From: Eubacterium sp.
GTDB lineage: Bacteria > Bacillota > Clostridia > Lachnospirales > Lachnospiraceae
Direction of reading: 5' to 3'
Length of the DNA: 50,015 nt
Assembly (NCBI GenBank): GCA_022796875.1
Contig: JAAWJJ010000018.1
Coordinates: forward strand, 1 to 50,015
Below are positions 1 through 6,561 of the stretch, piece by piece; the first letter of the stretch is position 1; each line of letters begins with the position of its first letter. The notes under the pieces are model-generated. The model did not search any database and had not been told where the DNA came from. It worked only from the letters and a program-made list of their open reading frames with translations. The translations under genes and the position numbers were made by a program.

Positions 1-202
1 GAAAAGATCCACAAATCAAGGGATTCTTTCCAGATTTTTCTATATATAGAGCAAGAGTATCGCTCAACCATCTCATTTGATGATTTTGCGACACCCTCAA
101 ATTCATTTTGCTTTCTAAAATTTCCGATTTCTGATTTTTCAAATTTGGGGGAATTTGGGGGTAAGGTTCTTCCCCCAAATTATTAAACCCGAAACTATCC
201 AT
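1..202 (-). CDS. Unrecognised gene, cut by the left window edge
   Basis: An open frame runs from an ATG at 202 (or an in-frame GTG at 208) to the window edge without a stop, giving at least 67 codons. It begins MDSFGFNNLGEEPYPQIPP and later reads RWLSDTLALYIEKSGKNPL. It is in the same frame as the fic gene, starting 21 bases after the fic stop at 224, so it may be the next gene of the same operon. The ribosome binding site is weak. Part of the frame lies in a repeated, hairpin-forming stretch (142-181). I do not recognise the family. It could also be chance read-through of a short frame. Confidence 0.45.
   Translation of the reverse strand, partial: MDSFGFNNLGEEPYPQIPPNLKNQKSEILESKMNLRVSQNHQMRWLSDTLALYIEKSGKNPLICGSF
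142..181. repeat. Direct 10-bp repeat plus inverted copy (G-rich foldback)
   Basis: AATTTGGGGG occurs twice in immediate tandem (142-151 and 152-161) and its exact reverse complement CCCCCAAATT follows at 172-181. On the transcribed minus strand either copy can pair with the single complement, giving a perfect 10-bp stem with a 10-base loop, or a 20-base loop in the alternative fold. It lies 43 bases or more downstream of the fic stop. No T-run follows, so it is not a classical terminator. Confidence 0.75.
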
Positions 203-223
203 ATCCACTTCAACAATCTTATT

Positions 224-991
224 TTACTTTTTGAGATAATTTCTTATTTCTTCAAAAGAATGTTCCTTATGCCCTCTCCTATTCCAAAATATAACTTTTC
301 GAATATTCTCTCTCGTTACTGGCAATTCAGCTTTTCGGATGTAATTTTCCACTCTGCCACTCATTTCTTTCCCCTGCTCCAATGCATCCTGCACAATCCG
401 GTAAAGATAATCTGGTTTTCTCAAATCTCCTAAATCATGAAATATGGCATTCGCAGCTACCAAGGCCGAGCGCATATAAGAGGCATTATCCTTAAACAAA
501 TCACTCTCAATATAAATTCCCTGTGCCTCAATGAACATACAACAAAATGTAACAATTGTTCTGGTATTTCCCTCCCGATACGGATGAACTTTCCAGAGTT
601 TTGCCATATAATTACTAAATGTTCTTACTACATTTTCAAAAGACGCAGTTTGCCAATCAAAAGCATTCATCTCACTCAAAACATATTTTGCATCTTTCGC
701 AATATCAAAACAATCTGAATATTCAATTGAAATCTCTCCTAAAACAGTTTCTGCTTTCTCTATATTGATAACTCTGGGCTTTCCTGCCCATTCATAAATA
801 TCTTGAAAAATATGATAGTGCATATTGCAAAGAGTTCCAAAATCATAAGCCATTTCAATATCATCCACAACTATTTCCGAAAGACGGAAAGAACAATAGT
901 CTGCTTCCATATTTCTCAACATATCCACATCATGAATATCAGCCAAATTCCTTAATACTTCTGAATCTGGGTACAAATAAGGATCTCTCAT
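224..991 (-). CDS. fic: Fic/DOC family toxin (protein adenylyltransferase)
   Basis: This 255-residue protein carries the Fic active-site motif HPYREGNTRT at residues 136-145: His136 is the catalytic base, Glu140 the metal ligand, and Asn142/Arg144 bind the nucleotide phosphates. The N-terminal stretch YPDSEVLRNLADIHD is typical of short Fic toxins paired with a separate antitoxin. The family usually transfers AMP to a target protein hydroxyl; the target cannot be read from sequence. The start at 991 has an AGGA site, and the gene begins 9 bases after the stop of the small VbhA-like gene, so the two are co-transcribed. Nothing inside the Fic protein itself looks like an inhibitory helix, which fits inhibition by the partner. 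Confidence 0.9.
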   Translation of the reverse strand: MRDPYLYPDSEVLRNLADIHDVDMLRNMEADYCSFRLSEIVVDDIEMAYDFGTLCNMHYHIFQDIYEWAGKPRVINIEKAETVLGEISIEYSDCFDIAKDAKYVLSEMNAFDWQTASFENVVRTFSNYMAKLWKVHPYREGNTRTIVTFCCMFIEAQGIYIESDLFKDNASYMRSALVAANAIFHDLGDLRKPDYLYRIVQDALEQGKEMSGRVENYIRKAELPVTRENIRKVIFWNRRGHKEHSFEEIRNYLKK

Positions 992-1000
992 AACCTATCC

Positions 1001-1171
1001 TCACTGTTTCATTTTGTACTTACGATCAAGAGCCTTTTTTAATTCATCCATAGTAATCTCTCCCTTTTTTTCCCGTTCTATTAATTCTTTCATCTCCAGA
1101 GTTGGTTCTAGTCCATCAACCTTAATCATACCCAAAGAATACTCCCATTTTTTTTCCGCCTCAACTAACAT
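1001..1171 (-). CDS. VbhA-like antitoxin of the Fic toxin
   Basis: A 56-residue protein beginning MLVEAEKKWEYSLG, with a strong AAAGGAG site ahead of the ATG at 1171. It has the layout of the antitoxin-VbhA family: an N-terminal helix reading SLGMIKVDGLEP, then helices around EMKELIEREKKGEITMDEL. In the family an S/T-x-x-x-E-G/N motif on the first helix enters the Fic ATP pocket and blocks it with its Glu. Here the aligned stretch reads MIKVDG, so the Ser position is Met and the inhibitory Glu appears to be Asp. That is my own alignment by eye and may be off by a turn. It sits directly upstream of fic with a 9-base gap. Confidence 0.8.
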   Translation of the reverse strand: MLVEAEKKWEYSLGMIKVDGLEPTLEMKELIEREKKGEITMDELKKALDRKYKMKQ

Positions 1172-1232
1172 AAAATATCACTCCTTTTACATATCTCTTA
1201 TTTGATATTACACAAAATAAACAGTCATTCCA

Positions 1233-3620
1233 TCAATCTAAAAATTCTTCATCTGACATTAATAAACCGGCATAATATCTAAATGAAAATTCAACAGAAT
1301 TTTGCAAATCATCTTGTATTTGCTGCACAACATGCTTATCCAGATCAATACCCTCCTGTGCATAATATCCATACATCGTAGTATAAATCATCAATGAATG
1401 TGAATACACAGATGTTATGTACCGGTTTCTCACGCGTTCGATATCTACCCCTTTTTTATTGATAAGCTTCTTCACTAAATTAGAATCCATATTTATTAGA
1501 ATCGTGTCTACAGATCCATCAGAAGCAATCACCATATTTACAATGGATTCTTCATTCATCTTCCGATCTTTCCATGTCAATTCTTCTTTTGATGGATTCT
1601 CTTTCACCACTCGAATTAATTGAGGAAGTATCAATTCAGGTTGTTCAATCGTTTTCTTTTTTGCTTCTTTTAATTTATTATCTTCCTGCTCCACCCTGAT
1701 AAAAACAACAACTTCATATTCTCCAACCGATGAAATCATTTTTATTGATAACGGTATTCGTTCCCCAACTTCCGCACTTTCTTTTGGTTCTACGATAACC
1801 CGGATCTCACCATCATATGGCCCAGCTATTTGTACTTTCAGTTTTTGTGCATCCTGATTTGGTAAAATAAAATGATCTCCTTTTCCATCACGATCTCCAT
1901 AATCTAACGTTGTTATTTCAATAGATCCATTATCACTGGAACGCGTCAAAAAGTCATTCTCTACATCAGTTTCTAAAATAATACGTCCTTTCCCACCTTT
2001 TTTAATTGCTTTTATATATTCTTTGGAATCTGCATCAAACCCTTTTACTTTAAAAATAGATGGATAACGCTGCAACTTTTTTTCTGCCTTTTGTTTATTA
2101 TTATTTCGGTCATTACTTTGTTTTCTTTCCGCAGATGCCTTTTTATTGTAAAACGAAAATGAACCGTTATTTCCAGACAATATTTTCCTGACATCAGGAT
2201 TGGATTTAAAGCGTGAAAAATAGGTTTCTATCATATCTTTATCCTTCTTTGACTCCTTAAATGTTTTACCTTTATATTCCTGATCTTTCTGGCTTATATC
2301 GGAATCATTTTTTAACAGCGAAATAATGTCGTCCCTCAATTCATTATAATATCTTCCCTTTTTCAGACGGTCACGGGACGCCATAAATAATTCCTGCCGG
2401 GCAGTCGTTCCTATCTGAGAACAATCCACAGCGACAAGCATATAATCTCTTAAATTACGGTATCCTATTTCCTGTGATATAAAAGTTCTTGGTTCCACCC
2501 CTTGTGTCTGGCCATTTAAAATATAAATAACCGATTTCTTATCAATAAATTCATCATTTGACGTTCCTTGTTTGAAAATATAAACCATAACAGGAACCTT
2601 GCTGCCAAAGAGCATTAACATCAGCGACTTCTTAAATTCAATTTTTTCCCTTCCATCCAAAGCCAACCTTGTACGGTTTCCAAGCATTGGCTTTGTCGGT
2701 GTATTCCCCCGATAACTTCTTGTTTCATATATAAGGACAGGAATTGCCGACACAAAAAGCAATGGGTTTAATTTACGCCAAAGTTCCATTGTTGCCATAG
2801 ATGGTCTTGTCAACTGGTAGGAAAACATTTTTACAACAGTTCCTGAAACAAAAGGCATATTATTATTTAGTCCCAAATCCAGTTTATCCAGCTTTATACT
2901 TGGTATTTCATTATTAATTACAAGATATTCGTACCACGTTAATTTAACTTCCCGTTCTTCTTGTTGTGTAAGTATATGCCGCCGCACAAGCGTAAAACCA
3001 ATCTGTCCATCACTGTCCTTCAATTCCGGACTGCGCCTAGAAATTATCATTTGGTAGCGATGCACTTCCCCACAAAAAACAACTGCACCCGTTGCACCAA
3101 AATTATATTTCCCTTGTACAAAAGGAATATCATTTTTATTTCCGTGCGCAATAGACAGAAAAGTATTTGGAAAATCTGCCGGATTTTGCCCTTCCCCATT
3201 ATCGAAAACAGCAACATTTGGCGTCTTTTTGTCCGAAGATAAAACAATTTGGAGATTTTGTGCCACTTCATTCCTTTCAGATGCAGTGACATTTTCCCAC
3301 CTTCCATCTTTGACACCCCAAAAATTTTCTACTGCCTGAAACATATCTTGTGGTACATCCGACATTTCTTTTTTCCTTGGATTAATTCCCCGGATTAAAC
3401 ATTGTTTCATCAAAATTGCATCAATCGAATTTGTTATTTTCTCGACCAACGCATTTTCCGGTGAAGATTGCTGGTTTTCAAAAGTGCCTGCATTGTTTTG
3501 ATTTCCTCCATATGGATGCCAATTTTCCGAGTTGTTAAGACAATATTCTTCAACAACATTATAGACACTTTCGGAATTTTTAGCATTATATAAATCATAC
3601 AATAGTTGTTGTAAATCCAT
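1233..3620 (-). CDS. Large GHKL-type (MutL/Hsp90-like) ATPase, function unknown
   Basis: The 795-residue protein has a Bergerat ATP fold: N-box ENALVEKITNSIDA (Glu60, Asn64, Asp67), G1 FDNGEGQ (139-145) and G2 GKYNFGATG (170-178). After the ATPase comes a probable transducer region ending near ELFMASRDRLKKGRYY, then a lysine-rich linker (about 460-530), beta-rich Ig-like segments (about 540-690) and a helical C-terminus. There is no histidine kinase dimerisation helix, receiver domain or membrane segment, so it is not a sensor kinase. Stand-alone GHKL ATPases of this kind are known from bacterial defence loci, including MutL/MORC-like proteins near restriction systems; that link is an inference here. 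The start at 3620 (MDLQQLL) follows GGGAGAA; an upstream in-frame ATG at 3650 has no site. It has its own promoter (3692-3720). Confidence 0.75.
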   Translation of the reverse strand: MDLQQLLYDLYNAKNSESVYNVVEEYCLNNSENWHPYGGNQNNAGTFENQQSSPENALVEKITNSIDAILMKQCLIRGINPRKKEMSDVPQDMFQAVENFWGVKDGRWENVTASERNEVAQNLQIVLSSDKKTPNVAVFDNGEGQNPADFPNTFLSIAHGNKNDIPFVQGKYNFGATGAVVFCGEVHRYQMIISRRSPELKDSDGQIGFTLVRRHILTQQEEREVKLTWYEYLVINNEIPSIKLDKLDLGLNNNMPFVSGTVVKMFSYQLTRPSMATMELWRKLNPLLFVSAIPVLIYETRSYRGNTPTKPMLGNRTRLALDGREKIEFKKSLMLMLFGSKVPVMVYIFKQGTSNDEFIDKKSVIYILNGQTQGVEPRTFISQEIGYRNLRDYMLVAVDCSQIGTTARQELFMASRDRLKKGRYYNELRDDIISLLKNDSDISQKDQEYKGKTFKESKKDKDMIETYFSRFKSNPDVRKILSGNNGSFSFYNKKASAERKQSNDRNNNKQKAEKKLQRYPSIFKVKGFDADSKEYIKAIKKGGKGRIILETDVENDFLTRSSDNGSIEITTLDYGDRDGKGDHFILPNQDAQKLKVQIAGPYDGEIRVIVEPKESAEVGERIPLSIKMISSVGEYEVVVFIRVEQEDNKLKEAKKKTIEQPELILPQLIRVVKENPSKEELTWKDRKMNEESIVNMVIASDGSVDTILINMDSNLVKKLINKKGVDIERVRNRYITSVYSHSLMIYTTMYGYYAQEGIDLDKHVVQQIQDDLQNSVEFSFRYYAGLLMSDEEFLD

Positions 3621-3691
3621 ATATTTTCTCCCATAAACAACGTATATCACATATATCAGTATCTTCTGTGTTCGTCCTATCTATAATAACT

Positions 3692-3720
3692 ATTATACTT
3701 TATTTCCCCTCTCTCAACAA
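3692..3720 (-). promoter_or_regulatory. Sigma-A promoter of the GHKL ATPase gene
   Basis: On the minus strand: TTGTTG (3720-3715), 17-base spacer, TATAAT (3697-3692). The expected start is near 3685, leaving a leader of about 65 bases before the ATG at 3620. It lies between the tsf terminator and the ATPase gene, so the cassette is transcribed separately from rpsB-tsf. Confidence 0.65.
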
Positions 3721-3756
3721 TCCCTTTCTTAATCTCATTTTCATTCTCTTCATACA

Positions 3757-3804
3757 ATACATAAAACCCCTGTAAATGGCATTTCCACACCATCTACAAG
3801 GGTT
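3757..3804 (-). terminator. Intrinsic terminator of rpsB-tsf
   Basis: A 15-bp stem (arms 3804-3790 and 3779-3765, with two or three G-U pairs and no bulge) closes a 10-base loop and is followed on the minus strand by TTTTATGTATT. It starts 39 bases after the tsf stop. The U-tract is short but the stem is perfect. Confidence 0.8.
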
Positions 3805-3842
3805 CTCATTCTTATCTCTATTCGCCTGATTTCGACAAATTT

Positions 3843-4778
3843 CTACTGATTCATCTGAGCTGCTACCTCAGCTGCAAAGTCTTCATTTTTCTTTTCCAGA
3901 CCTTCGCCGGTTTCAAAACGGACAAATCTCTTTACCGTGATATCTGCGCCTGCTTCTTTGGATACAGCTTTCAGATACTGTCCTACAGACTGTTTTCCGT
4001 CTTCTGCTTTGACATAAACCTGATCTGTCAGACAAATTTCTTTTAATTCTTTGCTGATACGTCCATTTACAATACCTGCTATTACTTTTTCCGGTTTCTG
4101 TGACTCTTTCGGATCATTCTGAATCTGTGCCAGCAGAATTTCTTTTTCATGAGCAATATACTCTTCGCTTACCTCGCTCCTGTCAACATATTTAGGAGAT
4201 AACGCTGCGATCTGCATCGCAATATTTGTCAAAGCTTCTTTCACCATATCGTTTATCACAGATGTTTCCGCTTCTACAATAACACCGATTCTTCCGCCGC
4301 CATGAACATAAGATACGACACAACCATTTTCTGCAACCACTTTTTCAAACCGCCTGATCGACAGATTCTCACCGATTGTAGCAACCTTTTCAACTAAAGC
4401 TTCTTTGACCGTTTTAGAACTGTCAACATTCCATGTTTCTGCCATAAACGCATCCATATCTGAAGCATCAGAATTTACAGCCTGCTCTGCAACATTTTTT
4501 ACAAACTCCTGGAACGTTTCATTTTTAGCAACAAAATCTGTTTCAGAGTTTACTTCTACAACAGCAGCCGTTTTGTCATCTTTCATAACAACAGTACATA
4601 AACCTTCTGCTGCAACTCTTCCTGCTTTTTTCTCAGCTTTTGCCTGTCCGTTTTTTCTTAAGTACTCAACAGCAGCATCCATATCACCGTTCGTTTCATT
4701 TAATGCTTTTTTACAGTCCATCATTCCTGCGCCTGTCATTTCACGCAATTCTTTTACCTGTGCTGCGGTAATTGCCAT
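3843..4778 (-). CDS. tsf: Translation elongation factor Ts
   Basis: EF-Ts (311 residues) exchanges GDP for GTP on EF-Tu in the cytoplasm. The N-terminal UBA-like domain with LREMTGAGMMDCK (11-23) and the core motif TDFVAKN (80-86), which contacts EF-Tu, are intact. Length is normal for Firmicutes. The start at 4778 (MAITAAQ) is set by GGAGG nine bases upstream; the frame stays open for 5 further codons to 4793, which contain the binding site itself. It follows rpsB at a 201-base distance, with a hairpin (4838-4807) and a decayed copy of the rpsB tail in between. A strong terminator follows, and the usual next genes pyrH and frr are not there. Confidence 0.97.
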   Translation of the reverse strand: MAITAAQVKELREMTGAGMMDCKKALNETNGDMDAAVEYLRKNGQAKAEKKAGRVAAEGLCTVVMKDDKTAAVVEVNSETDFVAKNETFQEFVKNVAEQAVNSDASDMDAFMAETWNVDSSKTVKEALVEKVATIGENLSIRRFEKVVAENGCVVSYVHGGGRIGVIVEAETSVINDMVKEALTNIAMQIAALSPKYVDRSEVSEEYIAHEKEILLAQIQNDPKESQKPEKVIAGIVNGRISKELKEICLTDQVYVKAEDGKQSVGQYLKAVSKEAGADITVKRFVRFETGEGLEKKNEDFAAEVAAQMNQ

Positions 4779-4806
4779 TTTTCTTTCCTCCAAATCTTAA
4801 TTCGAA

Positions 4807-4838
4807 AGACAGACAGTGAAACAATGCGCTGCCTGTCT
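4807..4838 (-). other. Intercistronic hairpin between rpsB and tsf
   Basis: Arms AGACAGGCAG and CTGTCTGTCT (minus strand) pair over 10 bp around a 12-base loop. No T-run follows, so it is more likely an mRNA stability or processing element than a terminator. It lies 29 bases upstream of the tsf start. Confidence 0.55.
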
Positions 4839-4921
4839 ATATAAATGTTTATAGTTCTTTCTCGTTTCTATTTTTTAAATTATGCTTCTAACTCATATTT
4901 CTACTTTTATTACTTTTTTGA

Positions 4922-5009
4922 AGCTTTGCCACAATTTACATTTCTGCTTCTACTGCCTCTTCTGCAGCTTTGTCACAATTTACGCTTCTGCTTCTACTGC
5001 CTCTTCTGC
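4922..5009 (-). repeat. 44-bp tandem duplication of the rpsB 3' end
   Basis: Two 44-bp units (4966-5009 and 4922-4965) differ at three positions. The first holds the last codons of rpsB and its stop at 4980; the second is a non-coding copy just downstream. The unit length is not a multiple of three, but because each unit carries the stop codon the protein is unchanged. Confidence 0.85.
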
Positions 5010-5720
5010 AGCTTCTTCTTCCGTTTCCACTTCTACCGTTCCCTGTTTTGCTTCAACAACAGCGTCTGCCATTTTAGACACAATTAACTTCACTGCACGG
5101 ATGGCATCGTCATTTCCCGGAATCACATAATCCAACTCTTCCGGATTGCAGTTCGTATCTACTATACCGATCAACGGAATCCCTAAAATATGAGCTTCCT
5201 GAATACAAATTCTTTCTTTCTTCGGATCTACTACAAAAATCGCATCCGGAATCTTTTTCATTTCTTTAATTCCGCCCAGATTTCTTTCCAACTTTTCCTG
5301 TTCTTTTCTAAGAGCGATAACTTCTTTTTTTGGAAGAACATCAAAAGTACCGTCTTCTGCCATTATTTCAATTGCTTTCAATCTTTCAATACGGCTGCGG
5401 ATCGTTTTGAAATTTGTAAGCATACCGCCTAACCATCTTTCATTTACATAAAACATACCGCAACGCTCTGCTTCTGCACGGATGGCATCCTGCGCCTGCT
5501 TCTTCGTACCAACAAAAAGAATCGTACCGCCTTCCGCTACAATATCCGATACGGCTCTGTATGCCTCTTCCACTTTACCTACAGATTTCTGTAAATCAAT
5601 GATATAAATACCATTTCTTTCTGTGTAAATGTACGGAGCCATTTTAGGATTCCATCTTCTTGTCTGATGTCCGAAATGTACACCCGCTTCTAATAACTGT
5701 TTCATTGAAATAACACTCAT
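4980..5720 (-). CDS. rpsB: 30S ribosomal protein S2
   Basis: S2 (246 residues) binds the 30S head-body junction and is needed to recruit S1-like function. The signature [14 protein letters not shown] is at 14-27 and the body matches the family throughout. The C-terminus has an acidic tail, rich in Glu, Ala and Val, which is common in Clostridia. The start at 5720 (MSVISMKQ) has GGAGG nine bases upstream; the open frame extends 41 codons further, through the leader, without a better site. It follows the fla/che operon as in Bacillus and has its own promoter and leader. Confidence 0.97.
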   Translation of the reverse strand: MSVISMKQLLEAGVHFGHQTRRWNPKMAPYIYTERNGIYIIDLQKSVGKVEEAYRAVSDIVAEGGTILFVGTKKQAQDAIRAEAERCGMFYVNERWLGGMLTNFKTIRSRIERLKAIEIMAEDGTFDVLPKKEVIALRKEQEKLERNLGGIKEMKKIPDAIFVVDPKKERICIQEAHILGIPLIGIVDTNCNPEELDYVIPGNDDAIRAVKLIVSKMADAVVEAKQGTVEVETEEEAAEEAVEAEA

Positions 5721-5763
5721 GCTTCTTTCCTCCATTTGGTTTTCTTCTTCCATATACTTCCTG

Positions 5764-5792
5764 ATCCGGCAACCTGACGGCACCAGCCGGAT
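5764..5792 (-). promoter_or_regulatory. Leader hairpin upstream of rpsB
   Basis: Minus-strand arms ATCCGGC (5792-5786) and GCCGGAT (5770-5764) make a perfect 7-bp GC-rich stem with a 15-base loop inside the roughly 107-base rpsB 5' UTR. Autogenous S2 control through a leader structure is known in bacteria; whether this hairpin is such a site is a guess. Confidence 0.4.
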
Positions 5793-5833
5793 GATCTGCA
5801 TATGTGAATAATAATAAATAAACAACAAAAGAA

Positions 5834-5862
5834 AGTATAGCATAGTAAAAAATAAAATGCAA
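5834..5862 (-). promoter_or_regulatory. Sigma-A promoter of rpsB-tsf
   Basis: Minus strand: TTGCAT (5862-5857), 17-base spacer, TATACT (5839-5834). Transcription should start near 5827. It is needed because the preceding operon encodes motility and is probably not constitutive. Confidence 0.85.
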
Positions 5863-5886
5863 TACTTTCTCCAGATTTCGCATTCT

Positions 5887-5924
5887 GTTTACAACCACGT
5901 TAGTTACAGTTCACACCCACGTTA
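5887..5924. repeat. Two 16-bp direct repeats, 22-bp period, upstream of the rpsB promoter
   Basis: GTTTACAACCACGTTA (5887-5902) and GTTCACACCCACGTTA (5909-5924) match at 14 of 16 bases and are spaced 22 bp, about two helical turns. They end 25 bp upstream of the -35 hexamer and overlap the stop codon of the last flagellar-operon gene. The arrangement is that of a two-site operator; no binding protein is recognised. Confidence 0.6.
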
Positions 5925-6560
5925 TGGCTGCACCGGCTGCGTACTTTGCGGCTGTCCCTGATTTTCCTCTTTTGTTGTCAGGATTACCGCAATTTCGTCC
6001 CAAGTCGAACCGACAGGAATCTGAAATGTCCCGGGTTGAATAAAATTATCATAATCCGTTTCCTGAAGCCACTTATTAAAACTCTCTGCATCATCAATCA
6101 GACCGGATGTTTGTAAATTCTGCGAAATTTTATCGGAATATTCTCCGCCGGAAACTATAAATGTCACATATTGACCTGCCTGGCTGGCATCAGCATTACT
6201 GTCGTCATTTGTATTACTTTTAACTTCTGCAGCGTTTTCGGCATCCGATCCATCGTTGCCGGCTGCATTGTTGCCGGCATCCGTATTATTGTCACCTGGT
6301 TTATCTTTGTTACCGGCGTCATTCTGATCGGCATCCGTACCACCATCATCCGCGGCGTTTTCTTTTTCTTCCGCCTGCTGCTTATCACGTAAATCTGCAA
6401 CCGCGCCATTTTCGGGTATAACCATACCAAGTTCCTGCGCGCGCTCTATCACCTGTTGATCGCTCATCTCGCTGCCGTGAATCCGAAAAGCAATGATCAT
6501 AATGACCACCGCAATAATAATACCGATTCCAAGGCCCCGTAAATAATATTTTAGCTTCAA
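5922..6560 (-). CDS. Membrane protein with MltG/YceG-like LysM-type domain
   Basis: A 212-residue protein: membrane helix at about 8-26, a helix MSDQQVIERAQELGMV (32-47), a long Asp/Asn/Gly-rich linker (about 65-127), and a folded domain (131-196) containing SDKISQNLQTSGLIDDAESF and QPGTFQIPVGSTWDEI. The last part resembles the small LysM-like lobe that precedes the catalytic domain of the endolytic transglycosylase MltG; the catalytic domain is absent, so a wall-binding or sensing role is more likely than wall cleavage. The start is TTG at 6560, nine bases after GGGGA and right behind the stop of the previous gene. It is the last gene of the fla/che operon. I infer a role in cell wall or flagellar assembly; not proven. 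Confidence 0.65.
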   Translation of the reverse strand: MKLKYYLRGLGIGIIIAVVIMIIAFRIHGSEMSDQQVIERAQELGMVIPENGAVADLRDKQQAEEKENAADDGGTDADQNDAGNKDKPGDNNTDAGNNAAGNDGSDAENAAEVKSNTNDDSNADASQAGQYVTFIVSGGEYSDKISQNLQTSGLIDDAESFNKWLQETDYDNFIQPGTFQIPVGSTWDEIAVILTTKEENQGQPQSTQPVQP

Positions 6561-6561
6561 T

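Noticed and set aside
1172..1232. Separate promoter for the antitoxin-fic pair
   Set aside because: TTGATG and TAATAT are present but 20 bases apart; spacing too long for a confident call.
5843..5922. Terminator between the motility operon and rpsB
   Set aside because: No hairpin followed by T-run is seen; read-through into rpsB cannot be excluded.
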